A stretch of DNA of 64,000 nt, from contig NZ_JAFBFW010000003.1 in the NCBI RefSeq assembly GCF_016909495.1, positions 620,001 through 684,000 on the forward strand, given 5' to 3'. Positions 1 to 9,488 of this stretch are shown here, one piece after another; the first letter of the stretch is position 1; each line of letters begins with the position of its first letter. A program made the translations under genes and the position numbers. Source of the DNA: Pantoea coffeiphila (GTDB lineage: Bacteria > Pseudomonadota > Gammaproteobacteria > Enterobacterales > Enterobacteriaceae). Below the pieces are notes generated by a model. The model did no database searches. It had not been told where the DNA came from and saw only the letters and a list, made by a program, of their open reading frames with translations.

Positions 1-286
1 GTGGCATAAAGCGCGCCACAATAAGCGCCGTATCGTGCAGGTACCGTTTGCCGAGCGCGTAATGCGCAAGCTGAAGCTGGGCGGTGTGTTCCATATGGCA
101 ACCGACTGGGAAGCCTACGCCGAGCATATGCTGGAAGTGATGAGCAGCATTGACGGTTATAAGAATCTGTCGGAAACGGCTAACTGGGTGGAACGCCCGG
201 AGTCGCGTCCGCTAACGAAATTTGAGCAGCGCGGCCAGCGTCTTGGCCACGGTGTGTGGGATCTGATGTTCGAGAGGGTTAAATAA
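1..286 (+). CDS. trmB: tRNA (guanine-N7-)-methyltransferase, C-terminal part
   Basis: The open reading frame enters from the left edge, so only about the last 94 residues of a roughly 240-residue protein are visible. The enzyme transfers a methyl group from S-adenosylmethionine to N7 of guanine 46 in the tRNA variable loop. What is seen: the HMATDW segment followed by YAEHML, and the C-terminal [17 protein letters not shown] block, which is the family's substrate-binding signature. The stop codon shares one base with the ATG of yggL, so the two genes are translationally coupled. The true start lies outside the window. Confidence 0.95.
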   Translation, partial: WHKARHNKRRIVQVPFAERVMRKLKLGGVFHMATDWEAYAEHMLEVMSSIDGYKNLSETANWVERPESRPLTKFEQRGQRLGHGVWDLMFERVK

Positions 287-612
287 TGGCTACACAACGC
301 AGTCGTCGTCTTCGTAAGAAAATGCACATTGATGAGTTCCAGGAGTTAGGTTTCTCCGTGGGCTTCAGCTTCGCAGAAGGGACCAGCGGAGAGAGCATCG
401 ACAGCACCGTTGATGCCCTGATCGAAGAAGTGATCGAACCTAACGGCCTGGCGTTTGACGGCAGCGGCTATCTGCAGTGGGAAGGCCTGATCTGCCTGCA
501 AAAAATCGGTAAATGCACCGATGAGCACCGCGAACTGGTCCGTAACTGGCTGGAAGCGCGTAAGCTGAATGACGTGAAAGTCACCGAACTTTTCGACGTC
601 TGGTGGGACTAA
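286..612 (+). CDS. yggL: YggL family 50S ribosome-associated protein (DUF469)
   Basis: A small, acidic, soluble protein of 108 residues, the normal family length. Homologues are reported to bind the 50S subunit and influence ribosome assembly; this is family knowledge. The basic N-terminus (TQRSRRLRKKMHIDEFQELGF) followed by an acidic body is typical. The ATG overlaps the trmB stop by one base, so it belongs to the trmB transcript. It has no signal peptide or membrane segment. The frame continues cleanly to a TAA at the end. Confidence 0.93.
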   Translation: MATQRSRRLRKKMHIDEFQELGFSVGFSFAEGTSGESIDSTVDALIEEVIEPNGLAFDGSGYLQWEGLICLQKIGKCTDEHRELVRNWLEARKLNDVKVTELFDVWWD

Positions 613-712
613 AAGATCAGGGTTAACCAAACGACGGGCGGATAACATCGCTCATCGAATCAAGGGCGATCGCGTTTACCGGTCGCCCTTTGTCATTTAA
701 GGAGCAAAATTC

Positions 713-1429
713 ATGCGAAAAACGCTAATTGGCGGCGCACTACTGCTGCTGGCAGCCGGTCAGGCGCAGGCGGATTATCAGTGCAGCGTTAATCCTCAGG
801 ATGATGTTGTTATCTCGCCTGCGCAGGTGCAGGTGGTCGGGGCCAATGGAAATCTGGTGATTACGCCGCAGGGCGAGGTACAGCGCAACGGCCAGCCGGT
901 CAGCGTGGATAATGCCACTCGTCAGAAAGCCATTGATTACCAGAGTGCGCTGCGCCGCGACCTGCCGTGGATTGATAATGGTGCGAAGCAGCGTCTTGAG
1001 AAAGGCCGCGTGGCGCTGGATCGGGTGATTGTGGAAAAACTGGGTCAAAACAGCAACGTGCGCCAGCGTCTGACCACGCTGGACGGCCAGCTTAAACAGC
1101 AGATGAACCGTATTATTGAGCATCGCAGCGACGGTCTGACTTTCCACCATCAGGCAATTGAGCAGGTGCGCCAGGACGGCGAGCGGCTGGTACAGAGCGC
1201 GATGGGCGGCGTGGTGCAGGACAGCCTGAATGAAATGGGCCGCAAGCAGGCCAGCGGCAACGATAACCCGCTGCAGGCGATTATGGGCAATCTGGGAGGA
1301 TTACAGCAGGCGATTCAGGCCGAATGGAGCAATCAGGAGCAGGATTTCCAGAACTTCGGCCACGAAGTCTGTAATCGCGTTACCAGTCTGGAAACGCAGC
1401 GCAAGTCGCTGGTAGCCGCGCTGAATTAA
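713..1429 (+). CDS. yggN: YggN family periplasmic protein (DUF2884)
   Basis: A 238-residue secreted protein of unknown biochemical role. Residues 1-20 form a signal peptide (RK then a leucine/alanine-rich core, cleavage expected after AQA). The mature part begins DYQC and is rich in glutamine and charged helices, with a second cysteine near the C-terminus (EVCNRV), so one disulfide is possible. A Shine-Dalgarno AAGGAG lies just ahead of the ATG. The gene is alone between yggL and the convergent hemW. In E. coli ansB and yggM lie near here; neither is present. Confidence 0.88.
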   Translation: MRKTLIGGALLLLAAGQAQADYQCSVNPQDDVVISPAQVQVVGANGNLVITPQGEVQRNGQPVSVDNATRQKAIDYQSALRRDLPWIDNGAKQRLEKGRVALDRVIVEKLGQNSNVRQRLTTLDGQLKQQMNRIIEHRSDGLTFHHQAIEQVRQDGERLVQSAMGGVVQDSLNEMGRKQASGNDNPLQAIMGNLGGLQQAIQAEWSNQEQDFQNFGHEVCNRVTSLETQRKSLVAALN

Positions 1430-1477
1430 CCGCTGGCGGGCAGGTTGACCGAAAGTGCCTGCCCGGCCAGCATCAGC

Positions 1478-1517
1478 ATGGATACCCGCCGTCGGATGCG
1501 CGGGTATCCATCATTTT
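1478..1517. terminator. Hairpin between convergent yggN and hemW
   Basis: Arms 1478-1488 and 1501-1511 form a perfect 11-bp stem (ATGGATACCCG / CGGGTATCCAT) followed by a T-rich run on the plus strand. A second hairpin precedes it at about 1433-1469 (GGCGGGCAGG pairing with CCTGCCCGGCC). Together they probably terminate yggN and may also serve hemW from the other side. Confidence 0.7.
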
Positions 1518-1528
1518 TCCTGAAGAAA

Positions 1529-2665
1529 TTATTCCGCCAGGAACAGCTCAAGCAGCGAGTTCAGGAACAGCTTTCCTTTCTCGGTAATCTGCCAGTATTC
1601 CGCCGTTTCCGTCAGATACCCTTTCGCCAGCGCCTCATCCAGCTGCGCGCGCACGCTGCTTTCCGGCAGGCCGGTATAGCGTTGATACTCCGCGCGCGGT
1701 GCGGCTTCCAGCAGGCGGAAGCGGTTCATAAAGAACTCGAACGGCTTATCGGCATCCGCTACGTCGTGGCGCTTATCCAGATATTTTCCTGCCATAAAAC
1801 CGCGCGGATGGCGGGTTTTGGTGGTACGGATAATCGTGCCGTCCGGCTGGGTTAACTTGCCGTGCGCGCCGCAGCCAATCCCCAGATAGTCGCCAAAGCG
1901 CCAGTAGTTGAGGTTGTGCTCGCAGCGATAGCCAGGTTTGGCATAGGCCGAGGTTTCATACTGTTGATAGCCCGCCGCGCTGAGTAGCTGGTGGCCCTGC
2001 TCGAAAATATCCCACAGGTCATCATCGTCCGGCAGGCGCGGCGGCCGTGAGGCGAACAGCGTGTTCGGCTCGATGGTCAGCTGATACCACGACAGATGCG
2101 GCGGATTCAGCTCAATCGCCTGGCGCAGATCGTCCAGCGCCTCTTCCAGCGACTGGTCAGGCAGGCCGTGCATCAGATCGAGGTTGAAACTGCGCAGGCC
2201 CAGACTTTCGGCCAGCTTTGCCGCACGTTTGGCTTCGCCCGGGCCATGAATGCGCCCCAGCCGCTCCAGTTTCTGCGAACTAAAGCTCTGCACGCCGATG
2301 GAAATTCGGTTAATCCCGGCGCGCTGATAGCCGCTAAAGCGGTCGGCCTCAACGGTACCCGGGTTGGCTTCCATGGTGATTTCCGCCGTCGGCGACAGCG
2401 GCAGACGCGCACGTACGCCGTCCAGCAGCATCTGCATCGCTTCGCTGCTCAGCAGGCTGGGCGTGCCGCCACCGATAAAGATGGTGCCGACTTCACGCCC
2501 GGAGGTGAGCGGCAGGTCGTCATCCAGATCGTTGAGCAGGTGCTGCACGTACTCTTCGTGCGGCACCTCACCCTTTAACGCATGGGAGTTGAAATCACAG
2601 TAGGGACACTTCTGTACGCACCACGGAATGTGAATATACAGGCTCAGCGGTGGGAGATTAGCCAT
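1529..2665 (-). CDS. hemW: Radical SAM heme chaperone HemW
   Basis: A 378-residue radical SAM protein, identical in length to E. coli HemW. The iron-sulfur cysteines C16, C20 and C23 are in the motif [11 protein letters not shown], and the SAM-binding GGGTPS follows near residue 65. The family was long labelled an oxygen-independent coproporphyrinogen III oxidase, but E. coli HemW is a heme-binding chaperone that delivers heme to membrane cytochromes. The C-terminal HemW domain is present ([13 protein letters not shown] ... LLELFL). The start overlaps the rdgB stop by 8 bases, indicating an operon yggS-yggT-rdgB-hemW. Confidence 0.95.
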   Translation of the reverse strand: MANLPPLSLYIHIPWCVQKCPYCDFNSHALKGEVPHEEYVQHLLNDLDDDLPLTSGREVGTIFIGGGTPSLLSSEAMQMLLDGVRARLPLSPTAEITMEANPGTVEADRFSGYQRAGINRISIGVQSFSSQKLERLGRIHGPGEAKRAAKLAESLGLRSFNLDLMHGLPDQSLEEALDDLRQAIELNPPHLSWYQLTIEPNTLFASRPPRLPDDDDLWDIFEQGHQLLSAAGYQQYETSAYAKPGYRCEHNLNYWRFGDYLGIGCGAHGKLTQPDGTIIRTTKTRHPRGFMAGKYLDKRHDVADADKPFEFFMNRFRLLEAAPRAEYQRYTGLPESSVRAQLDEALAKGYLTETAEYWQITEKGKLFLNSLLELFLAE

Positions 2666-3251
2666 TCTTCATGGCGTCCAGCAGCAGGTTCAACGCTTTA
2701 CCGCGATGAGAAACCGCCCGCTTTTCGTCCTTGCTCAGTTCTGCTGCCGTTTTTCCCAGCTCCGGCACATAGAAAATCGGGTCGTAGCCGAAGCCACCCT
2801 GGCCCGCTTCGCTGCGTGCAATTTCACCTGCCCAGCTGCCGTGAAACACCAGCGGCGTCGGGTCGGCCGCGTGGCGCACGTAGACCAGCACGCAGTGGAA
2901 CTGCGCCTGGCGCTGCCCGTCCGGCACGTTTTCCAGCGCAACCAGCAGTTTATCGAGATTTTGCTGGTCGCTGGCGTCCAGGCCCGCGTAGCGCGCGGAA
3001 TAGATGCCGGGTGCGCCGCCAAGGGCATCTACCGCCAGCCCGGAGTCATCGGCGATCGCCGGCAGGCCGGTGATTTCCGCCGCGTGGCGTGCTTTAAGAA
3101 TGGCGTTTTCAATAAAGGTCAGGCCGGTTTCTTCGGCTGACTCCACGCCCAGTTCCGTCTGTGCCACGATATCCAGGCCAAACTCAGCCAGCAGATGTGC
3201 CAGCTCACGAACTTTACCGGGGTTACCGGTGGCGAGTACGACTTTTTGCAT
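2658..3251 (-). CDS. rdgB: dITP/XTP pyrophosphatase (Ham1 family)
   Basis: A 197-residue enzyme that hydrolyses non-canonical purine nucleotides (dITP, XTP, ITP) to monophosphates and so keeps them out of DNA and RNA. The signature motifs are visible: [11 protein letters not shown] at the N-terminus, [10 protein letters not shown] with GIYSARYAG in the middle, GFGYDPIF, and the C-terminal SHRGKAL. It is in the same operon as hemW, with 8 bases of overlap, and lies 86 bases after yggT. In E. coli yggU sits in that gap; here it is missing. Confidence 0.96.
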   Translation of the reverse strand: MQKVVLATGNPGKVRELAHLLAEFGLDIVAQTELGVESAEETGLTFIENAILKARHAAEITGLPAIADDSGLAVDALGGAPGIYSARYAGLDASDQQNLDKLLVALENVPDGQRQAQFHCVLVYVRHAADPTPLVFHGSWAGEIARSEAGQGGFGYDPIFYVPELGKTAAELSKDEKRAVSHRGKALNLLLDAMKNG

Positions 3252-3337
3252 ATTACATCCAGAAAATTAATCAGAAACTATCAAAGCTGAGGCGCTGATG
3301 CAGCCGGTAGCAGGCAGCATCAGCGTTGCAGACTCAA

Positions 3338-3877
3338 TCAGAACTGCGCCCAGCCCGGAATATATTCCAGACCGATGAAGTTCAGAGCATACAGAATCAG
3401 AATCACCACCATTGCCGAGAAATCGATACCGGCCATTGGCGGGATAATGCGGCGGAACGGTGCCATTAGCGGCTCGGTCAGCTGCATCAACACAAAATCA
3501 ACCGGGTTGCGCCCCTGGCTGAACCAGCTCATCAGGGAACGAATAATAATCACCCAGAACACCAGTACGCCTGCGGCCTTCACCAGAATTACCAGGCCCA
3601 GGTAGAGGAAGATCGGGTCCGGGTAGAACAGGCGCAGCGCCAGCGGCCCCAGCAGGACGCTAATGATATAGGCAACCAGCAGCGAGGCGGTATCAATCGG
3701 CCCGATGGACGGAATAATGCGCCGCAGTGGTTTAATAATGGGTTGAGTGATTTTCACCACAAACTGTGAAAATGGGTTATAGAAGTCACATCGCGCCCAC
3801 TGCATCCAGATGCGCAGTAACAACACTTTGATGTATATGGCAATCACCGTTGTTACCAGAAAAATCAACGCTAGCAT
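3338..3877 (-). CDS. yggT: YggT family integral membrane protein
   Basis: A 179-residue inner-membrane protein with two tandem YGGT repeats. Each holds two hydrophobic segments around a conserved arginine-proline turn (PIIKPLRRIIPS in the first, PLMAPFRRIIPP in the second). Molecular function is unknown; homologues have been linked to osmotic tolerance and to division-site organisation in other phyla. The start is 8 bases after the yggS stop, so the two are co-transcribed. The TTG-poor, hydrophobic composition is uniform throughout, with no sign of a frameshift. Confidence 0.92.
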   Translation of the reverse strand: MLALIFLVTTVIAIYIKVLLLRIWMQWARCDFYNPFSQFVVKITQPIIKPLRRIIPSIGPIDTASLLVAYIISVLLGPLALRLFYPDPIFLYLGLVILVKAAGVLVFWVIIIRSLMSWFSQGRNPVDFVLMQLTEPLMAPFRRIIPPMAGIDFSAMVVILILYALNFIGLEYIPGWAQF

Positions 3878-3885
3878 GAGGTTCC

Positions 3886-4596
3886 TCAGTTGTTGTGATT
3901 AGCGACGCTGCCATAATCGCGCGCGCCGAAGATTGCGGTGCCAATACGCACCATGGTACTGCCCGCCGCAATCGCGGCGTCCATGTCGTCACTCATTCCC
4001 AGAGAAAGTGTATCCACCTCAGGATAATCACTTTGCAGCTCTTTGAGCGCTGCCGCCATCTGCTGGCACACCGCCAGCTGACGCGCGTACTCCGCTTCCG
4101 GTGCGGGGATGGCCATCAGCCCACGCAGACGCAGGCGCGGCAATTGTGCCACGGCCTGGGCCAGCGCCGGTAATTCTGCCAGCGTAATACCGGACTTACT
4201 TTGTTCATCGCTGATGTTGACCTGAATCAGCACGTTCAGCGGCTCGGTATTGTCAGGTCGCTGTTCATTCAGTCGGGTGGCGATGCGCAGACGATCGACC
4301 GTATGGCACCAGTCAAAATTCTCCGCTACCAGCCGACTTTTGTTGGATTGCAGGGGACCGATAAAGTGCCATACCAGATTGAGATCGGCCAGCAGCTGGA
4401 TCTTATCCACCCCTTCCTGCACGTAGTTTTCACCAAAGCAGCGCTGCCCGGCCGCGGCGGCTTCTGCGACGGCGCTCGCAGGTTTGGTTTTGCTCACTGC
4501 AAGCAGCGTAATGTCCTGTGGATCGCGGCCGCATTGGCTTGCCGCCGCTGAGATCCGCTGGCGGACTTGCTGTAAGTTGTGCTCAATCGAAGTCAT
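3886..4596 (-). CDS. yggS: PLP homeostasis protein YggS/PLPBP
   Basis: A 236-residue, single-domain TIM-barrel protein that binds pyridoxal 5'-phosphate and keeps vitamin B6 pools and amino-acid metabolism balanced; it has no known enzymatic activity. Lys36 in AVSKTKP is the Schiff-base lysine. Other family marks are CFGENYVQEG, WHFIGPLQSNK, LSLGMSDDMDAAI and the C-terminal VRIGTAIFG. A longer in-frame extension to 4704 exists, but MTSIEHNL at 4596 matches the family start. It is divergent from yggR, with only 15 bases between the start codons. Confidence 0.95.
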   Translation of the reverse strand: MTSIEHNLQQVRQRISAAASQCGRDPQDITLLAVSKTKPASAVAEAAAAGQRCFGENYVQEGVDKIQLLADLNLVWHFIGPLQSNKSRLVAENFDWCHTVDRLRIATRLNEQRPDNTEPLNVLIQVNISDEQSKSGITLAELPALAQAVAQLPRLRLRGLMAIPAPEAEYARQLAVCQQMAAALKELQSDYPEVDTLSLGMSDDMDAAIAAGSTMVRIGTAIFGARDYGSVANHNN

Positions 4597-4611
4597 AGTC
4601 AGGGAAAAAAT

Positions 4612-5604
4612 ATGGATATTGAAGAAATTGTGGCCCTTAGTGTAAAGCATAATGCAGGAGATCTGCATCTCTGTAGTGGCTATTCGCCATTCTGGCGAAA
4701 GCATGGGCTGTTGGAACCGCTAAGCGACTGGGCAGAAGTCAGCAATGCCAGCCTGGAAAAGTTTGCGGAAACGACCCTGACCAAAACGCAGAGGGAGGAG
4801 CTGAAACAGCAAGGCCAGCTGGATTTTGCACTGACGCAGGCCGGAGTTCGGCTGCGCGCCAACCTGTTTCGCCAGCGCGGCGGGCTGTCGCTGGCGTTGC
4901 GGCTGATTGCCAGTGAGTGCCCGAGTACGGCTTCGTTGCATCTGCCTGCGGTGGTTGCCTCGCTGGAACAGCAGAGCGAGGGGCTTATCCTGATCACCGG
5001 TGCGACAGGCAGCGGTAAATCCACCACGCTGGCGGCGCTGATTGACAGTATTAATCAGCAGCAGCAGCGCCATATCCTGACGCTGGAAGATCCGATTGAG
5101 TTTCTACATACCAGCCGGCGTTCGCTGATCCAGCAGCGCGAGCTGGGAGCGCACTTTTCCTGTTTTGCCGACGGGCTGCGTGCCGCGCTGCGCGAAGATC
5201 CGGACGTTATTCTGCTGGGTGAACTGCGCGACAGCGAAACCATCCGACTGGCGCTGACGGCGGCGGAAACCGGCCACCTGGTGCTGGCCACGCTGCACGC
5301 GCGCGGTGCAGCGCAGGCGGTTGAGCGGCTGGTGGACGTCTTTCCCGGTGAGGAGAAAAACCTGATCCGCAGCCAGCTTGCAGGTAGCCTGAAAGCCGTA
5401 ATAGCCCAGCGGCTGGTGGCGGCGGAGCGGGGAAGGGTGGGACTGTTTGAAGTGATGGTTAACTGCCCGGCCGCGGCCAATCTGATCCGCGAGGGGAAAA
5501 CGCACCAGCTGCCCGCACTGTTGCAAACCGGCAGCCAGCTGGGAATGCAAACCTTTGAACAGAGCCTGGCGGAACGTCGGCGGCAGGGGCTATTACCGGA
5601 GTAG
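4612..5604 (+). CDS. yggR: PilT/YggR-type twitching ATPase homologue
   Basis: A 330-residue ATPase of the secretion-ATPase (PilT/PilU) family, which drives type IV pilus retraction in other bacteria. Walker A is GATGSGKSTT (about residues 130-139), followed by the LEDPIE acidic box, Walker B ILLGELRD, and the His box LVLATLHARGA. I chose ATG 4612 because an AGGGA ribosome-binding site lies 7 bases upstream and MDIEEIVALSV matches the family N-terminus. No other pilus genes are in the window, so the partner machinery must lie elsewhere or be vestigial. Confidence 0.9.
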   Translation: MDIEEIVALSVKHNAGDLHLCSGYSPFWRKHGLLEPLSDWAEVSNASLEKFAETTLTKTQREELKQQGQLDFALTQAGVRLRANLFRQRGGLSLALRLIASECPSTASLHLPAVVASLEQQSEGLILITGATGSGKSTTLAALIDSINQQQQRHILTLEDPIEFLHTSRRSLIQQRELGAHFSCFADGLRAALREDPDVILLGELRDSETIRLALTAAETGHLVLATLHARGAAQAVERLVDVFPGEEKNLIRSQLAGSLKAVIAQRLVAAERGRVGLFEVMVNCPAAANLIREGKTHQLPALLQTGSQLGMQTFEQSLAERRRQGLLPE

Positions 5605-5623
5605 AGTACGCTTCAGCGTCATT

Positions 5624-5647
5624 ATCAGCATCAGCATCAGCATCAGC
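5624..5647. repeat. Four tandem copies of ATCAGC
   Basis: A perfect 24-bp array of the hexamer ATCAGC between the convergent ends of yggR and ruvX. It is too short and too near the gene ends to suggest more than a slippage-prone microsatellite. Confidence 0.85.
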
Positions 5648-5703
5648 ATTGCTGGCAGCTGGATGCTCTGCCCTGGATGATGTTCAGGGGCTGTGCGAGC
5701 GGG

Positions 5704-6123
5704 TTAATAGTTATTCTCAAACCAGCTTTCTAAAATGATCACCGCTGAAAGTGAATCCACGCTGCCCTTGCTCAGCGCGCGGAAGCCGCCGCGTTCGAAC
5801 AGTTCGGCACGAGCTTCCACCGTACTGAGGCGCTCGTCGTGCAGATCGACCTGCACGCCAAAGCGGCCATGCAGGCGGTTGGCAAACTTGCGTGCTCTGG
5901 CGGTCAGTGGCTGTTCGGTGCCGTCCATATTCAGCGGCAAGCCAACGACAACGCGGTCCGGCTGCCACTCTTTCAGCAGCGCTTCAATTTTGTTCCAGTC
6001 CGGGATGCCGTCCTGTGCTTTCAGCGCGGTCAACGGACGGGCGGTGCCGGTCAGCTGCTGTCCAATGGCCACGCCAATGCTTTTGGTGCCGAAGTCGAAC
6101 GCCAGTAGTGTCATTGAGCTCAT
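5704..6123 (-). CDS. ruvX: RuvX/YqgF, RNase H-fold Holliday junction resolvase-like protein
   Basis: A 139-residue RNase H-like protein. The family has been proposed to be a Holliday junction resolvase, and E. coli YqgF is involved in maturation of the 5' end of 16S rRNA. The first catalytic aspartate is in [14 protein letters not shown]; other motifs are [23 protein letters not shown] and the terminal [11 protein letters not shown]. Its ATG shares one base with the yqgE stop (TGATG in gene orientation), so translation is coupled. It is the last gene of rsmE-gshB-yqgE-ruvX. Confidence 0.95.
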   Translation of the reverse strand: MSSMTLLAFDFGTKSIGVAIGQQLTGTARPLTALKAQDGIPDWNKIEALLKEWQPDRVVVGLPLNMDGTEQPLTARARKFANRLHGRFGVQVDLHDERLSTVEARAELFERGGFRALSKGSVDSLSAVIILESWFENNY

Positions 6124-6686
6124 CAGGCGTGTCCTGCTTCGCTGGTCATCTTATGGATATCGATGCCAATGCTTTTGGCCGCTTCTCGCCAGCGTTCGGC
6201 GATTGGCGTGCGGAACAGAATGTTGCTGTTCGCCGGAGCAGTCAGCCAGGCGTTTTCCAGCAGCTCGTCTTCAAGCTGGCCTTTCTCCCAGGAGCAGTAA
6301 CCCAGCGCAACGAGCACCTGCTCAGGTTGATCCGGCGTGCCGAGAGTTTCCAGTACATCACGCGAGGTGGTGACGATGGTGTTATCTGAAACGCGAATGC
6401 TGGAGGCAAAAGTGGTTTGCGCGGAGTGCAGTATAAAACCGCGATCCTCCGCCAGCGGGCCGCCGGAAAAGACCGGTTTATCCAGTTTAACCTCGGGATC
6501 GCGCGGTGTAGGCATAATCTTTAATTTTTGCAAAATGCCATCAACCGTCAGGTTTTCCATCGGTTTATTGACGATAAGCCCCATCGCGCCATCATCGTTG
6601 TGCTCGCAGATATAGACGACGGAGCGCTTAAACAGAGGGTCCTGTAAGGCCGGCATGGCAATCAAAAAATGATGCTGTAAATTCAT
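6123..6686 (-). CDS. yqgE: YqgE/AlgH family protein
   Basis: A 187-residue cytosolic protein of the UPF0301 (YqgE/AlgH) family; its biochemical role is unknown. The start [14 protein letters not shown] and the motif GLIVNKP (about residue 35) are diagnostic, and [15 protein letters not shown] follows. It sits between gshB and ruvX, as in E. coli. The spacer to gshB (6687-6776) holds two hairpins: TAACCATCCG pairing with CGGATGGTTA near 6709-6738, and GGGGCA-TCC-TGCCCC at 6752-6766. These probably reduce read-through from gshB. Confidence 0.92.
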   Translation of the reverse strand: MNLQHHFLIAMPALQDPLFKRSVVYICEHNDDGAMGLIVNKPMENLTVDGILQKLKIMPTPRDPEVKLDKPVFSGGPLAEDRGFILHSAQTTFASSIRVSDNTIVTTSRDVLETLGTPDQPEQVLVALGYCSWEKGQLEDELLENAWLTAPANSNILFRTPIAERWREAAKSIGIDIHKMTSEAGHA

Positions 6687-6776
6687 ACTTTATATTCTGT
6701 TATTGGATTAACCATCCGCTGCTGCCGTCGGATGGTTAATGGGTGAGCCGTGGGGCATCCTGCCCCGGCGTGGCGG

Positions 6777-7721
6777 TCAGGCCAGACGCTTTTCAATGGC
6801 ATCCATCAGCATTCCGGTAATCGAAATCGGGAACGCTGACTCAATTTCGCGAATGCAGGTTGGGCTGGTGACGTTAATTTCGGTGAGCTTGTCGCCGATA
6901 ATGTCCAGACCGACAAAAATCAGGCCTTTCTGCTTGAGGATTGGCCCTACGCGGCGGGCAATTTCCCAGTCGCTTTCGGTTAGCGGACGTGCTTCACCGC
7001 GACCACCGGCAGCCAGGTTACCGCGTGTTTCACCGGATTTAGGAATACGCGCCAGGCAGTAAGGCACCGGCTCGCCGTCCACCACCAGAACGCGTTTGTC
7101 ACCGTCTTTAATCGCTGGCAGATAATTCTGCGCCATGCAGTAAAAGTTACCGTGCTCGGTCAGCGTTTCGATAATCACCGACAGGTTAGGGTCTTCCTGC
7201 TTGATACGGAAAATCGATGCGCCGCCCATGCCGTCCAGCGGCTTGAGGATGATATCACCGTGCTGCTGCCAGAACTCGCGGATCTGGCTGGCGTTGCGGG
7301 TGACCAGCGTGTCCGGCGTCAGCTCGGCAAACCAGGCGGTGAACAGCTTTTCGTTGCAGTCGCGCAGGCTCTGCGGTTTGTTCACGATCAGCGTGCCTTT
7401 CTCTTCCGCACGCTCAAGGATATAGGTGGCGTAGATAAACTCGGTGTCAAACGGCGGATCTTTACGCATCAGCACCACGTTCAGATCGGCCAGCGCGATA
7501 TCCTGCTCGCTGCCGAATTCAAACCATTTGTCGTAATTCTGCTCAACGCTCAGCAGACGGGTACGCGCCCGGCCTTCGCCGCCGCGCAGATAGAGATCGT
7601 TCATCTCCATGTAGTGAATTTCGTAACCACGGCGCTGTGCTTCCAGCAGCATCGCAAAGCTGCTGTCTTTTTTAATATTGATGGAGGTGATCGGGTCCAT
7701 CACGATGCCAAGCTTAATCAT
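6777..7721 (-). CDS. gshB: Glutathione synthetase
   Basis: A 314-residue ATP-grasp enzyme that joins gamma-glutamylcysteine and glycine to make glutathione. Visible features: the N-terminal MIKLGIVMDPI, the ATP-binding KPLDGMGGASIFR in mid-protein, the glycine-rich GETRGNLAAGGRGEARPL loop, and the C-terminal metal/substrate segment GLDIIGDKLTEINVTSPTC. The length equals that of the E. coli enzyme (about 316). It lies 119 bases after the rsmE stop in the same direction. Confidence 0.97.
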   Translation of the reverse strand: MIKLGIVMDPITSINIKKDSSFAMLLEAQRRGYEIHYMEMNDLYLRGGEGRARTRLLSVEQNYDKWFEFGSEQDIALADLNVVLMRKDPPFDTEFIYATYILERAEEKGTLIVNKPQSLRDCNEKLFTAWFAELTPDTLVTRNASQIREFWQQHGDIILKPLDGMGGASIFRIKQEDPNLSVIIETLTEHGNFYCMAQNYLPAIKDGDKRVLVVDGEPVPYCLARIPKSGETRGNLAAGGRGEARPLTESDWEIARRVGPILKQKGLIFVGLDIIGDKLTEINVTSPTCIREIESAFPISITGMLMDAIEKRLA

Positions 7722-7840
7722 TCTTCTCTCCAGTGGTAGCTAACGTGCCGTGTCATAGTTTTCGGCTCTGCAGCGTCATTGTCGCTTGCAGGCTCGCCAG
7801 GATATCGGTTTCGATACCGCGGTTGTTAAGCACAATGGGC

Positions 7841-8572
7841 TTAGCCCAGATCGCCAAATCGAACCTGTAGCGCGGTAATTGCCGTCAGGGCGGTCGTTTC
7901 GGTGCGCAGCACGCGCGGTCCTAACAGAATATCGGTAAAGCCATAGCCTGTCGTCATGCTGATTTCATCAGCAGAAAGACCGCCTTCCGGGCCTATCAGC
8001 AGGCGTACGCGTTCTACAGGCAGCGGCAGCGTATTAATGCTGTGCTCCGCACGCGGATGAAGATTTAGCTTCAGGCCGCTATCCTGCTCTGCACACCAGG
8101 CTTCCAGCGTCATCGCGTTGCGCACTTCAGGAACGCTATTGCGGCCACACTGCTCACAGGCGGCAATGACAATTTTCTGCCACTGCTGGATTTTCTTCGC
8201 CAGCCTTTCCGCATCCAGCTTTACGCCACAGCGTTCAGAAAACAAGGGGGTAATGACATTAACGCCCAGCTCAACGGCTTTCTGGATGGTGAATTCCATC
8301 TTCTCGCCGCGCGACATCACCTGGCCGAGATGCAGATGCAGCGGGGATTCGCGGCTGTCCGCGCGGCTTTCGGTGATTTTAACGCGCACGCTCTTTTTAT
8401 CCGCATGGATAATCTCAGCAGAAAAAGTCAGATTAGTGCCATCAAAAAGCTCTACGGCCTGGCCCGGTCCCATGCGCAGTACGCGGCCAACGTGGTTCGC
8501 CGCATCTTCACAGAGGGCAACTTCGCTTCCTGCCTGTAGCGGCTCGGGGTGATAAATGCGCGGTACTCGCAT
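7841..8572 (-). CDS. rsmE: 16S rRNA m3U1498 methyltransferase
   Basis: A 243-residue SPOUT-family enzyme that methylates N3 of uridine 1498 of 16S rRNA in the assembled 30S subunit. The knotted SAM-binding region is visible as [14 protein letters not shown] and [17 protein letters not shown] near the C-terminus. A longer open frame reaches 8710, but ATG 8572 ([12 protein letters not shown]) is the family start and gives exactly the E. coli length. Operon with gshB downstream; endA lies 82 bases upstream in the same direction. Confidence 0.95.
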   Translation of the reverse strand: MRVPRIYHPEPLQAGSEVALCEDAANHVGRVLRMGPGQAVELFDGTNLTFSAEIIHADKKSVRVKITESRADSRESPLHLHLGQVMSRGEKMEFTIQKAVELGVNVITPLFSERCGVKLDAERLAKKIQQWQKIVIAACEQCGRNSVPEVRNAMTLEAWCAEQDSGLKLNLHPRAEHSINTLPLPVERVRLLIGPEGGLSADEISMTTGYGFTDILLGPRVLRTETTALTAITALQVRFGDLG

Positions 8573-8654
8573 AGCAATCGATAATCCTGTAAAAGTGGGA
8601 GCCTCACTATCCGGCCCCTTAAGAACGGCTGTTGTGCAGTTTAGGTCAGTGATT

Positions 8655-9368
8655 TTACCGCTGGCAAGCCTGCTGTACATAGGGGTTGTGATTTCCCTGC
8701 ACACGGGCAATCCGATTGTCGCGTTCGCATTCCCATGCGTTAACCGGATAAAGCTTGTTCCAGGCGGTCATCAGCTGCGTTTGCTGTCGTGACATTTGCA
8801 GCTTATAGGTATCGCGCATATAGAACCAGGTGCGGGCAATCGCACCACGGGCGCGGGCGGGCGGCTCTGCCAGCTTGTTTTTGAAGTCGACCTTCATCGC
8901 GCACTGGCCGTACTGCTGTTCGCCACCGTTCCATTGGCCGTACATAAAGTTGCCGCGATCGCCGTTAACTTCACCGATGGCGGGCTGCAGATTATGCAGA
9001 TCGGTTTCCATTCGGCGGTATTCATCATCTTTTGCGCAGTTTTTGCGCCCGCCATCCTGCCAGCACTGGCGCTGGTGGCCAAAGCTCCATGCCGGAACCA
9101 CATGTTCCCACTCGATGCGCTCGGCCCGGTTAGCGTTTTTTCTAACCTGATAGCCGCAGGAGGCGAGGTCGGGAACGCCTTTCTTGCCCTGCCAGGTGAT
9201 TTTACAGCCGCAGTAGAAAGATCCAGGCGCATCGGCATTGATCTGTGCCGCATAGGCTTTTGCCTGACTGAAGTTATTTTGATGATAGTTGTCCAGACTC
9301 AACGCCTGTGAAGAAAAGACGGGAAGCAACAGTGAAAAAGCCAGCGAGGCCAAAATTTTGCGAGACAT
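8655..9368 (-). CDS. endA: Endonuclease I, periplasmic
   Basis: A 237-residue secreted DNase that makes double-strand cuts in the periplasm. Residues 1-22 are a signal peptide ([14 protein letters not shown] then SSQALS). The catalytic segment is [11 protein letters not shown] with downstream [19 protein letters not shown], the conserved His/Asn nuclease core. Several cysteines (YCGCK, SCGYQ, QCWQDGG, NCAK) would form disulfides in the periplasm. ATG 9368 is preferred over the in-frame 9422 because it begins the signal sequence directly. Sits between sprT and rsmE as in E. coli. Confidence 0.95.
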   Translation of the reverse strand: MSRKILASLAFSLLLPVFSSQALSLDNYHQNNFSQAKAYAAQINADAPGSFYCGCKITWQGKKGVPDLASCGYQVRKNANRAERIEWEHVVPAWSFGHQRQCWQDGGRKNCAKDDEYRRMETDLHNLQPAIGEVNGDRGNFMYGQWNGGEQQYGQCAMKVDFKNKLAEPPARARGAIARTWFYMRDTYKLQMSRQQTQLMTAWNKLYPVNAWECERDNRIARVQGNHNPYVQQACQR

Positions 9369-9488
9369 ATTCCAGAAATTCTGTGATCCGTGAGAAAGCC
9401 CGGAGAGTAACAGAAGTTCCAATAATAGCGAATAATTAGCTTATAAATTAGCCTGATACTGTCAGGTGCTTGCTGGATTTTCGCACTT

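Noticed and set aside
6752-6766. Isolated copy of the family A P3 hairpin (GGGGCA-TCC-TGCCCC)
   Set aside because: Only the short stem is similar; none of the neighbouring core is present, so a simple gshB-side terminator hairpin explains it.
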